64,000 nt of DNA, taken from the NCBI RefSeq assembly GCF_030056665.1, contig NZ_JASHIG010000003.1; one strand, written 5' to 3'. The translations under genes and the position numbers were made by a program. This DNA comes from Flectobacillus roseus. GTDB taxonomy: Bacteria; Bacteroidota; Bacteroidia; Cytophagales; Spirosomataceae. Positions 1 through 11,600 of the stretch are shown here, one piece after another (position 1 is the first letter of the stretch; the number at the start of each line of letters is the position of its first letter). The notes beneath the pieces are model-generated. The model ran no database searches. It was not told the origin of the DNA and was given only the letters and a program-made list of their open reading frames with translations.

Positions 1-33
1 TTCTATTATATCTTTGCTGAGTACGTAGTACAT

Positions 34-90
34 AAAAGGTTGCTTGGTATGGTTCGCAAAACAAATATCAGCAACCTTTTTTATTTTTAA
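34..90 (+). terminator. Rho-independent terminator of an upstream gene
   Basis: An 11-bp inverted repeat (34-44 with 70-80) is followed by a T-rich run on the plus strand. It probably ends a plus-strand gene lying left of the window. The loop is long (25 nt), so the hairpin is only moderately convincing. It may also help to separate that gene from the convergent htpG. Confidence 0.5.
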
Positions 91-154
91 GCAATTCTAC
101 CAAAAGTCAAGATGACTTCATTCACAATTCACTCATTCTAAATTCTTCAATTAA

Positions 155-1975
155 CTATAATCCTTGTGCAGTACGTTGGATAAAGGCTGTTAAGTCGGCA
201 CCTGTCAACAAGTTTTGAGACAATAAAGCAAGGTCATAAACCTGTTTCGCCAAACGTTTTTGTTCACCTTCTTCTTCTGTTTTAAGAATTTTATTAATCA
301 AAGGGTGATTGGCATTTACTGCAATAGTATAATTGTTTGGCATTGCTCCAAACATTCCCATGCCACCACCAAGTTTTGACATATCGCTCATACGGCGCAT
401 AAATTCATTTTGAGTAACGATAGCAGGAAGTTCGTCTACTGGCATCGCCTCTACTTGAACCGATTTATTTTTGTCATTGATTACCTCATCAAATACCTTT
501 TTCACAGTCTCTTTTTCTGAGTCTGAAAGTACAGCTTCTAAGGCGATACCTTTATCAATTAATTTTTCTACCGTATCGGCATCAACACGTTTTAGGTTAG
601 TTTTTACCAATTTGGTTTCAAGCATATTGATAAAATGACTATCCAAAACAGCATCCAATTTCAAAACATCATAGCCACGTTTAGTCGCCGATTGGATATA
701 GCCATCTTGTCCTAGTAAGTCAGTCGCATAAAGATATACAACGTCATCGTTTTTATCTTTCTGATTTTCCTGAGCAAACTCGGCGTATTCATTCAAAGTG
801 TAGTATTTGCCCGAAGTACTTTGTAGCAAACAGAAGTCTTTCGCTTTGTCGTAGAACTTCTCATCTGAAATCATTCCGTATTTTACAAAAAGACCAATGT
901 TTTCGAATTTCTCTTCAAAGCCAGCACGGTCATTTTTGAATAAATCATTCAGTTTTTCAGCTACTTTTCTTGTAATATAGTTGTTGATTTTCTTAACATT
1001 AGAGTCTGCTTGCAAGAAGCTTCTTGATACGTTAAGTGGAATATCTGGTGAGTCAATTACCCCATGCAACAACATCAAAAATTCAGGAACTACATCTTTT
1101 ACTTCGTCAGTAATAAATACCTGACGGCTGAAAAGTTGAATTTTTTCTCTTTGTAATTGCAATTCGTTTTTCACTTTCGGGAAATACAGAATACCTGTCA
1201 AATTGAATGGATAATCTACATTCAAGTGAATCCAGAAAAGAGGCTTTTCTGACATAGGATAAAGCTCTTCATAGAACTTTAAATAATCTTCATCTGTCAA
1301 ATCAGCAGGTGATTTTGCCCAGATAGGAGTAGGGTTGTTGATGATAGCATCTTCAAATTCGATTTCAATAGGAAGGAATTTGCAGTATTTATCAAGAATT
1401 TGTTTGAGTCTAAAATTCTCAAGGAATTCTAATGAATCATCAGCAACGTACAAAATAATATCAGTACCTCTTCTTTCACGAGTAGCCTCCGAAATTTCGA
1501 ATTCGGTTGAGCCATCACAAGTCCATTTTACAGCTTGTGCACCATCTTGGAAAGATTTTGTAATAATGTCTACTCTTTCAGCAACCATAAAGGCAGAGTA
1601 AAACCCAAGACCGAAATGACCAATGATTGCTTTTTCGTCTCCTTTATCCTTGTATTTTTCAACAAACTCAGTAGCTCCAGAAAAGGCAATTTGGTTGATG
1701 TACTTTTTCACCTCATCGGCAGTCATACCAATACCCGAATCGGAGATAGTAATCGTGCGAGCATCTTTGTCAAAACTTACTTTTACCTTCAATTCACCTA
1801 ATTCACCAGCGTATTCACCAATGGCCGACAAACGTTTCAATTTTTGAGAAGCATCAACTGCATTAGATACCAACTCACGTAAGAAGATTTCATGGTCTGA
1901 GTATAAAAACTTCTTAATAATAGGGAAAATGTTTTCGGTATGAATCGAAATGTTACCTTTTTCTTGCATGGTCAT
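155..1975 (-). CDS. htpG: Molecular chaperone HtpG (Hsp90 family)
   Basis: Cytosolic ATP-dependent Hsp90 chaperone that helps client proteins fold under stress. The protein has 606 residues, slightly shorter than the E. coli protein (about 624). The N-terminal GHKL ATPase domain shows the Hsp90 signatures RELVSNAVDA near residue 35, DSGIGMT near residue 80 and the lid/ATP motif GHFGLGFYSAF near residue 120. The middle domain contains the conserved PLNVSRS-type segment (about residue 315), and the C-terminal dimerisation region is intact. The first codons of the ORF read MTMQEKGNIS. An alternative start two codons in is possible and would not change the domain. The gene is monocistronic and divergent from the adhesin gene across a 687-bp gap. 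No heat-shock operator (CIRCE) was recognised upstream. Confidence 0.97.
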   Translation of the reverse strand: MTMQEKGNISIHTENIFPIIKKFLYSDHEIFLRELVSNAVDASQKLKRLSAIGEYAGELGELKVKVSFDKDARTITISDSGIGMTADEVKKYINQIAFSGATEFVEKYKDKGDEKAIIGHFGLGFYSAFMVAERVDIITKSFQDGAQAVKWTCDGSTEFEISEATRERRGTDIILYVADDSLEFLENFRLKQILDKYCKFLPIEIEFEDAIINNPTPIWAKSPADLTDEDYLKFYEELYPMSEKPLFWIHLNVDYPFNLTGILYFPKVKNELQLQREKIQLFSRQVFITDEVKDVVPEFLMLLHGVIDSPDIPLNVSRSFLQADSNVKKINNYITRKVAEKLNDLFKNDRAGFEEKFENIGLFVKYGMISDEKFYDKAKDFCLLQSTSGKYYTLNEYAEFAQENQKDKNDDVVYLYATDLLGQDGYIQSATKRGYDVLKLDAVLDSHFINMLETKLVKTNLKRVDADTVEKLIDKGIALEAVLSDSEKETVKKVFDEVINDKNKSVQVEAMPVDELPAIVTQNEFMRRMSDMSKLGGGMGMFGAMPNNYTIAVNANHPLINKILKTEEEGEQKRLAKQVYDLALLSQNLLTGADLTAFIQRTAQGL

Positions 1976-2662
1976 TTTGTCATTAATAATTTATAGAAAT
2001 ACAAACCAAATATTCATAGAATGGTGTCGTAACCGACATAGCGATATTGACAAATACAATTCCAAAACCGCATAAAATGCCAAATTGTCAGCGCTTACGT
2101 ATAAAGTCCTGCCACTTAATAAAATAAAGACTGAAAACCTTGACAGACTAATAAATTTTTATTTGATTTGTATCATCAAAGCTAATATCGGATAAGATAG
2201 GTGCTTCGCTCGCAATTAATAAATTTATATACTTCCTTTCGTTACCTTAATTGGTGTCTTCTCGGTTAGTGCATTTTCATAAGTGCATTGGTTGTATCTT
2301 ATTGTATTTCATAAAGTTTTTATTTAAGCAAAATTTTGGCATAGTTTTGGCTTTGCTGCCCCGTTGCATTTTTTGTAGCTTTTGCAGCAAAATTAAATTG
2401 ACCTAGTATTGTCAAATTTTTATGACAAAGTCCGTAAATCGAGGATGTACGCTTGATTTAATATAGCACAAAAAGGCGGTCAGTTACTCAACTTAAGTGT
2501 TAGGTATTTGGCACAATTTTGGTACATTTTACCGTACAATCTCATCATTTTGAGACGCCTAAAAGTGACTAAATCATGCGAATCCGAAGTTTGAACAAAA
2601 CTGGTCGATAGTACAAGATTTTGGTATCCTCCTAAGTAATTAAAACATTAACAAGAAATCGG
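1976..2662. other. Long AT-rich intergenic region between htpG and the adhesin gene
   Basis: This 687-bp divergent region must hold the promoters of htpG (minus) and of the giant adhesin gene (plus). I see no ORF, no RNA gene and no perfect TAnnTTTG element. The closest match is TACATTTT at 2523-2530. Its length suggests a long 5' leader or regulatory input for the adhesin operon, but no specific site can be supported. Confidence 0.3.
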
Positions 2663-5600
2663 ATGAAAAAAACATTTACATTCGAGGTTGGCGCTAGCCG
2701 TCAAGCGGATCATAGGTTTTCATCGCATTTGCAGCCTAAAGTAGTTAATTCCCTAAATGCTTCTGATAGCATACCTGCTGTTATGCCCCTAAGTGAAGAT
2801 TCACTTCTTGTTGATACACCAAGTAATTACTTGTCGGATAGCCCAAACGAACAAGGTCCTAGTAGTGAATTTTATCAATTAAACATACAGCAAATGAATC
2901 TTTTTACTTACCTGACACGAGCGGCTAATAATCTGTTTCAGCCTCGAGGTGCAAGCAATATGGGTGTTACTCTATTGTCAAAATCTCGCATGGTGAAATC
3001 TGTGTTGGACTTATGCGAAAGTTGGGGTTTGTCTACATTAACCAACCGCCTTACTTCGAATAAGAAAGAACAATTATCAGCAAGTTCATTGAATGGTTTT
3101 TCTACCCTTCGAACTGTATTCGCTTCTTTAATCCTTACAGTACTTACTGCTTGGACGGCTGTGGCTAGTCCAGACTTGTCTTTAACAGCTTCGGTAAGCA
3201 ATGGTAATCCTAATCCTGGCGATTTGGTTACCTATATTATTAAGTTAAAGAATAGTACAGGAGATAAGGCTACCAATATTTCCGTAAAAGATTCCTTGCC
3301 TTCAACGTTGGAGTCGATTGTGTATTCGAGCCCAGCGTCAGGAGTCACCTACGACAATGTCAATAAAAAGTGGGTAATTACTCAGTTGCTAGGAAATACT
3401 GAAATAACACTTCAAGTTCAGGCAAGAGTAAAAAGCGGCGACCTCGGAAGAGGAATCGCCTATGCTAGTTTTGAGGTAGTTGCTCAAACCGAACCAGATA
3501 CGGATTCAAAACCAAACAATCATAATATTAATGAGGACGATCAAGCGGCTGTATGTTTTTCTGTCCCAACCTATTTTTCGATTGGAAGTGTTTTTGAGGT
3601 TTCAGTACCAAAAGGTTTGACGAACGTAGTATGGACTAGACGTATTGGAACAAATGGTGTTGCAACAGCTATTACAGCTACCAAGTCAGGTTCGGGTGCT
3701 TATGTTCAAAATGGCGTATTATATATAGAAAGTATTACAGATTATACGGAGTTTACTTTTTCTGCTACCAATTCGACGTGTCCTGTAACAGGTTGTTGCC
3801 CAGTGAAGTTTCTTCCTGATCCTTTTGGTTCGATTGGAGATTATGTTTGGAGTGATGTGAATGCCAATGGTATTCAAGATGCTACAGAAACTGGATTGGC
3901 GGGCGTGAAAGTAGATTTATACACAGGCTCAAATACATTTGTAAAAACTGTTACTACAACATCGACAGGTTATTATTTATTTGATAACCTGACTTCTGGT
4001 TCTTATCAAGTACGTGTAACGCTTCCAGCGAAGAGTCAAATCTCTAAAGCTAATCAAGGAAGTGATGACGCGAAAGACAGTGATTTTAGTGCATTGGGGC
4101 GCAGCCATTTAGTTACGATTAATACTGCATTAGCTGTTACAGATACTTTGAGAAACAATCCTAATGTAGATGCGGGTATCGTTCCTTTAGGTTCTATTGG
4201 TGATTATGTATTTAATGATAACAATAAAGATGGTATTCAAAACACAGGTGATACACCAGTAGCTGGTTTGAAAGTTTCTTTATTGGATAAAAATGGAAAT
4301 GTAATTAGTACAACTACTACTGATACTAATGGTAAATATGAATTTATCGTTGCTAGTGGTCAGTACTATGTATTATTTGATAAGCCTGCTGGCTCAACTT
4401 TTACTTTAACAGGAAAAGGAACATCATCTACTGACTCTGATGCAGGTACCGATGGTAAAAGTCCACTTATTACAATAGATGCCACAAAACCAGTTGGCGA
4501 TCCTGCACGTGATAATAAAGATATCGACGCAGGTATTATTCCTAGCTGTAATGTAACTACTGGTAATCTATTGGCAGGTACAGCAGGTTTGTGCTTACCT
4601 ACGGGAGGTTCATTAACACTTACAGCGTCTGTTTCGACAGCACCAACAGTTCCATCTGGATATGTTGTGAGATATTTGTTGAGTAAAGGCACAACAAATA
4701 CTATTGTTCAGACGGCAACAACTCCAAGTTTCTCTATCAATGCAGCTGATTCATACAAGATTCATACTATAGTCTATAATACTACAGATTTGAACTTGAC
4801 GACGGCTATTACATTAGGTACTACCAAACTTTCAGATTTGCAAACAACCATTTCTGGAAAATGTCTAGCACTTGATGCGACTGGAGTAAGCTTCAATGTA
4901 ACAAGTAACCCAGATATGCCAAATGTAATTGCTTCTGCTAGCACGCTATGTGTTGGCGATGTGGCTACTCTGACAGCATCGGGTACAGGTTCTTCTTATA
5001 AATGGTATACACTACCTACTGGAGGAACAGCCTTCGCTACTACAGCGAGTGTTCAAGTTACTCCAACGGCAAATACCACTTATTATGTAGAGACTGTAAA
5101 TGCGAATGGCTGTACAAGTGCTAGAAAAAGTATTTCTATCGTAGTAAATACCAAACCTACCACTCCAACAGTATTGGCATCAATTGCTAACCAATGCTCA
5201 CCAGTTGCTACAACGACAGTGAATTTGGCGTCAGCTATTACGAGTACTCCTTCAACAAGTGGTGGTGTATTTGAGTGGAGAACAGGTTCGGCTTCAACAT
5301 CATCGTTGGTTGCAAATCCAGCGGCAGTGGGAGCAGGTACTTATTACTTGTTTGAAAAATCAACTACAGGTTGTTATAGTTCACCTGCGTTAGTAACAGT
5401 GAGTATTAACTCTTGTGCATGTCCTAATCCTGCAACGGTTATTCTTGCTGCTATTCCATCTCAGTGTGTGGGTAGTTTCACACAATTGCAACTATCAGCT
5501 ACTTTGGGTGGGGGAGCAACAAGCGGAACATGGACTTCGACAGGTACTGGTACATTTGATAATGCATCGAGTGTTTCTGCGAAATATACCCCTTCTGCGT

Positions 5601-8600
5601 CAGATGAAACAAAAGGTTCAATCGAATTTACGTTTACAACCAATGACCCAGATGGTAGCGCTACTTTATGTTCGGCTGCGACTTCTAAAACGACTTTCAT
5701 TTACAAGGCTCGTCCTTCGAAACCATCAAACTTGTCAGCTAGCTCACAAATTTGTTTAGGACAACCTAATACACTTACTGCTGAAAGTGCAGGTAACACG
5801 ATTAAGTGGTACACAACTGCTACTGGAGGAACATCAGTAGGAACAGGCACTAGCTTGACAGTAACACCAACAGCAGCGGGTACAGTAATATATTATGCAG
5901 AGGCGTCAACGTCTGAGGGTTGTACAAGTGAAAGAGCATCTATCAGCTTTACGGTTAATCCATCGCCTACGACTCCAACAGTGTTGGCATCTTTAGCTAA
6001 TCAATGTTCACCAGCAGTTACTACTACTGTGAATTTGGCATCAGCAATCACAAGTACTCCTTCAACAAGTGGTGGTGTATTCGAATGGAGAACAGGTTTG
6101 TCTTCAACATCATTGTTGGTAGCAAATCCAGCGGTAGTAGGAGCAGGCACTTATTATTTGTTTGAAAAATCAACTAATGGCTGCTATAGCGCACCTGCAG
6201 CAGTGACAGTTAATATTACTCCGTGTAACTGTCCAAATCCTGCAACAGTTACAGTTGCTGCTATCTCGTCTCAATGCGTAGGTAGTTTCACACAATTGCA
6301 ACTAACTGCTACTTTGGGTGGAGGAGCAACAAGCGGAACATGGACATCGACAGGTACTGGAACATTTGATAATGCAACTAGCGTATCTGCCAAATATACT
6401 CCTTCAGCATCAGACGAGGCAAAAGGTTTAATTGAATTTACGTTTACAACTAACGACCCAGATGGTAGTGCTACTTTATGTTCTGCTGCAACTTCTAAGA
6501 CAGTATTTACGTATAAGACTCGTCCATCAAAACCATCAAACTTGTCAGCTAGCTCACAAATTTGTTTAGGAGAATCGAATACACTTACTGCTGAAAGTAC
6601 AGGTAATACTATTAAATGGTACACAACCGCTACAGGAGGAACATCAGTAGGAACAGGTACTAGCTTAAAAGTTACTCCGACAGCAACAGGTACAGTAGTG
6701 TATTATGCAGAGGCAGTAACACCAGAAGGTTGTATTAGTGAAAGAGCATCTATCAACTTTACAGTGACAAGCTGTCAAACGACAGACTTAGCAGTTGTTA
6801 AAACAGTTGTTGACGTAGCATCTCCGCAAACATCACCTTCTTATTTAGTAGGACAGACGATTAACTATGCTATCGTTGCTAAAAACTTAGGAGGTTCGAG
6901 TGCTTCAACTGTTAAAGTAAAAGATGTACTTCCTGCAAGCTTATCATTTGTAAGTGCAGATCCTTCTGCTCAATACAATGCTTCAACTGGCGAATGGACG
7001 ATTGGTACTTTAGCAGCTGGTGCTCAAGTTACTTTAAACATAAAGGCAACGATTCTTTCGAAAGGCAGTATCGTTAATGATGCCGAAATCTCAAGTCCAA
7101 GTGAAGACCCAACAAAATTGGGTAATAACAAATCAAGTGTAACTATCAATGCTATTGAATTGGCTGACTTGAGCTTGACGAAAACAGTTTCGAATGCTAC
7201 TCCAAATGTTAACGACGAAATTGTTTATACAATAGTAGTATCTAACGCAGGTCCACACGCTGCAACAAATGTTGAAATTCAAGATGTGCTTCCTGCTGGT
7301 ATCAGCTTTGTGTCTAGTTCTTCTTTGACAAACAACAACGGTACATTGACAGGTACGATTGCAAATCTGGCGAAGGATGCAAAAGTAGAATTTACTTTCC
7401 GCGCGAAAGTAACATCAGGTGGTAAAATCACGAACGCTGCACAAATTACCAAGTCGGATGTGAAAGACCCTGATTCGACACCAAATAATGGTACAGATAA
7501 AAATGAAGATGATGATGATAGTGTAGATATTATTACCCCAACTGTTTGTAATGTAGCAGCACCTGTGCTTGCAGCTGAGAAAACAGCTATATGCTCTGGT
7601 CAATCAGTGAATATTACAGCAGTAGGATGTACAGGACAGATTAAATGGAATACAGGTGAAACAACAGCATCAATTACTGTTACGCCATCTGTAAACGCAA
7701 CTTACACGGCAACTTGTACAGTAAATAATTGTACAAGTAATCCTTCAACTCCTGTTTCGATTACGGTTACAACTCCAACAGTTCCAACAATAGTTGCATC
7801 ATCAACTTCTATTTGTGGTTCTGGTTCTGTAACATTAACAGCCACAGGTTGTACTGGAACTGTTAAATGGTATGGTGGTGCACAAGTATTGACAGGTGCA
7901 TCGGTAACAGTTAATCCAACGGTTACAACAACTTACTCTGCAACATGTACAGTTGCTACTTGTGAATCAACTAAATCACAATCAGTGACAATCACTGTGG
8001 GTACACCAACACCTCCAGCAATTAGTCCAGCATTGTCAGCGATTTGTTCTGGTTCTCCATTGACATTAAGCGCAACAGGTTGTGCAGGTGGTACAATAGA
8101 ATGGTCAAATGGAATGACAGGATCGTCAATTACTGTAACGCCAACTGTTAGTACGAACTACACTGCAGTTTGTAAAATTGGAACTTGTACAAGTATTGCA
8201 TCTAATACAGCAAGTGTAACAGTTTCAGAATTTGCTAAACCAACAATTGTAGCATCTAAAACTGCTATCTGTGTGGGTGAAAGTGTAACATTGACTGCCA
8301 TAGGATGTAATGGTACAATCAAATGGTCAGATGGTCAAACAGGTGCATCAGTAACAGTTAAGCCTTCGGTTACAACTTCTTACACCGCAACTTGTACATC
8401 TACAAATGCGACATGTAACTCTGGAGTATCAAATACTGTAGAGGTGAAAGTAAACAGTGGATCTATTGATGCGCCAATTGTTGTATGTGGAGATCAAGAA
8501 ATTTGTGTTGGTCAAGAAGTTGTCTTCTTAGCATTAGGATGTCCGAGTGGTACAACAGTAAAATGGTCAAATGGTATGACAGGAACAACAATTACTGTGA

Positions 8601-11600
8601 AACCAACAATTACCACTGTTTTCTCAGCTGTTTGTTCATTAGGTGCATGTGAAAGTGTTAAATCAAACGAAAAAGAAATTGTAGTAAAACCAACGGTTGT
8701 GGTAACATTGGTTGCTTCAGCAGATAAGAATAATGTGTGTGCTGGTTCTCCAGTAACATTATCAGTAAAAGGTTGCGAAGCTGGTAAGGTAACATGGACT
8801 GGCGGTCTAACAGGTTCAACTATTACAGTTAATCCAACGGTGACAACTACTTATACTGCATTGTGTACAGATGTAGCTTGTGCTACAGATGCTAAAGCTT
8901 CAGTAACGGTAAATGTTGCTACAGATTTGCCAACACCAGTAATCGTGGCAAGCACTACTTCTCCTGTATGTGCAGGAACAGAAGTTACTTTAACTGCTAC
9001 AGGATGTACGGCTGATTTGTTATGGAGTACTGGTGAAACTACGGCAAGTATCAAAGTGAAGCCAGCAATAACAACTACTTATACTGTTCAGTGTAAATCA
9101 AATAGTTGTGCTAACGCAACTGCCAAGACATCTAGCCCAGTAACGGTAACAGTGGGTTCAGGTGCTGCGCCAGTGATTACAGCATCAACGAATACAATTT
9201 GTTCAGGTACTCAGGTAACACTTACGGCAACAGGTTGTGGTGCTAGCGACGTGACTTGGTCGAATGGTAAAACAGGTGCATCAATCATTGAAACACCAAC
9301 GGCGACAACAACGTATTCTGCTACTTGTAAAGGAAATACTTGTGTAAGTGCAGAGTCGAACAAAGTAACGGTGAATGTTACACCATTAGCAATTCCAACA
9401 ATTAGTGTTGTATGTACTTGTCCTGCGAAATTTATGTGTCCAGGTAGTTCAATGACATTAGTGGCAACTGGATGTGAAGGTGGCACTATTAAGTGGTCAG
9501 ATGGATTTACAGGTTCAATTCATACAGTAAGCCCAACTCAAACTACAAACTACACAGTGAAATGTGTAACGAGTACTTGTGAGTCTGCTTCTTCAGCAGT
9601 AACAACTATTACAGTAGGAACTCCGACAGCTCCAGTAATTACAAGTGATGTATTAACTGCTTGTGCTGGTTCATTAGTGAACTTAACTGCAACTGGTTGT
9701 GATGGTGCTGTAATTTGGAGTGATGGTCAAATTGGAACAACGGTAAGTGTAAAACCAACAGCTAACACAACTTATACCGCAATTTGTAAACTTGATAAGT
9801 GTGAAAGTGGTAACTCTAATGAGTTGACAATCAAAGTAGGTAATTCTGCTAGCAAGCCATCTACGAAAGATTTGGTAAATGCTTGTCCAGCAACAACCGT
9901 TGATTTAACTTCTGGTTTATTAAGTACAGCTTCAAATGGTAGCTCATTTGAATTCAGAACAGGTAATTTAAGCACTTCAACTTTAGTAAGTAATCCACAA
10001 GCTGTTTCAGCAACTGGCACTTATTATGTATTCGAGAAGTTTGCTTCGGGTTGTTACTCTGCTCCAGCAGCAATCAATGTATTTATTAATACAGATTGTT
10101 CTACGAAAAATTGTACTACAGCTCCTGCAGCAGTAAATGCTGGTGCTGATGCTACAATTTGTGATACGAAATCTTACCAATTGAAAGGTGCCTTCAGTGG
10201 TGCAGCAAGTTTCATCACTTGGAAGTCAACTGGTACAGGTACATTTGACAATCCATTATTGCCAACTGCTACTTATACCGCTTCGGCACAAGATGTGACA
10301 AATGGTTCAGTGAAGTTATTCTTGACTTCAAATGACCCAGATGGTACAGGTCCATGTGTGGCTGCTGTGGATACAATGATTCTTACTATTAATGGAATCA
10401 AAGTAAAACCAACCATTACCGTTTCGGGTAATTTGACAGCTTGTACGACTGATTCTGTAGGGTTGAAAGCAATTGCTGGTTATCAATACAAATGGTATAA
10501 AGTAGGTTCGACTTCTGTAGTTTCAACTGCGCAGGCAATTAATGTGAAAGGCTTAGGTAGCTATTATTATATCTTGAGCGATGCAAATGGATGTACTTCT
10601 GTACCATCAGATACTGCAACATTAAATCCTCTTGCTGATATTTCTGCTCCAGTGACTAAGAATCTTATGATATCTTCTGGTCAGACTGCCAACTTGAATA
10701 GTTTAGTAACATCAACCACTCCAACTGGCGCTACCTTGGTGTTTAAATCTGCTGGTTCGGCAACATCTAACGATGTAGCAACTCCATCTGCGGTTGGATT
10801 TGGAACATACTACGCATTCTATCGTACTGCACAAGGATGTTTCTCTTCTGGTTCGCCAATTACAGTTAGTACTGATTTGGTAGTGATGGATTTGGCTGAT
10901 ATTGGTGTAGGTATAACAACAGACAAAGCAACATATGCGGTAGGAGACACAGTAGTAACTACAGTAACAGTAGTTAACTCTGGACCAAGAACGGCTAAAG
11001 GAGTGGCCCTAAGTGTAATCATCCCAGGAACGCTTACTTATGCAAGTCAAACAGGAGGCTTAATTCAAAATGGAAATACAGTTGGTGTAAATATTGATAC
11101 ACTTGCGATGAATGGTACTAAAACATACACATTCAAATCGGTGGTAACAAGTACTTCGGAAGCAACTATTACGGTTTCAGGAACTTCTAGCACTGTAGAT
11201 CCGAATACAGCCAACAACAAAGCATCTGTTACAATCAATGCAGGAATTGTAGATCCAAATGCCGCAGATGTAGCCATTGCTATAGTTGCAGATAAAACTG
11301 CTATTGGATTAAATGAATCAGCAACGTTAACTGTAACTGTTTCTAACAACGGACCTGCTACAGCTAAAGGCGTGAAAGTGACAACTACAATTCCAGCAGG
11401 ATTTGAGTTGCTATCGGCAGAACCAAGTTGGATTGTAAGTGGAAATACTTTGACAGCTAGCTACGATTCATTGAAGAAAGGAGAAACAAAAGTATTAACA
11501 TTCATCGCGAAAGGTATTACATCTGGAAATCTATTATTTGGAGCTACAGTAGCTTCTACCTTAGACCCTAAAACAGATAATAATACTGCAACAACTACTG

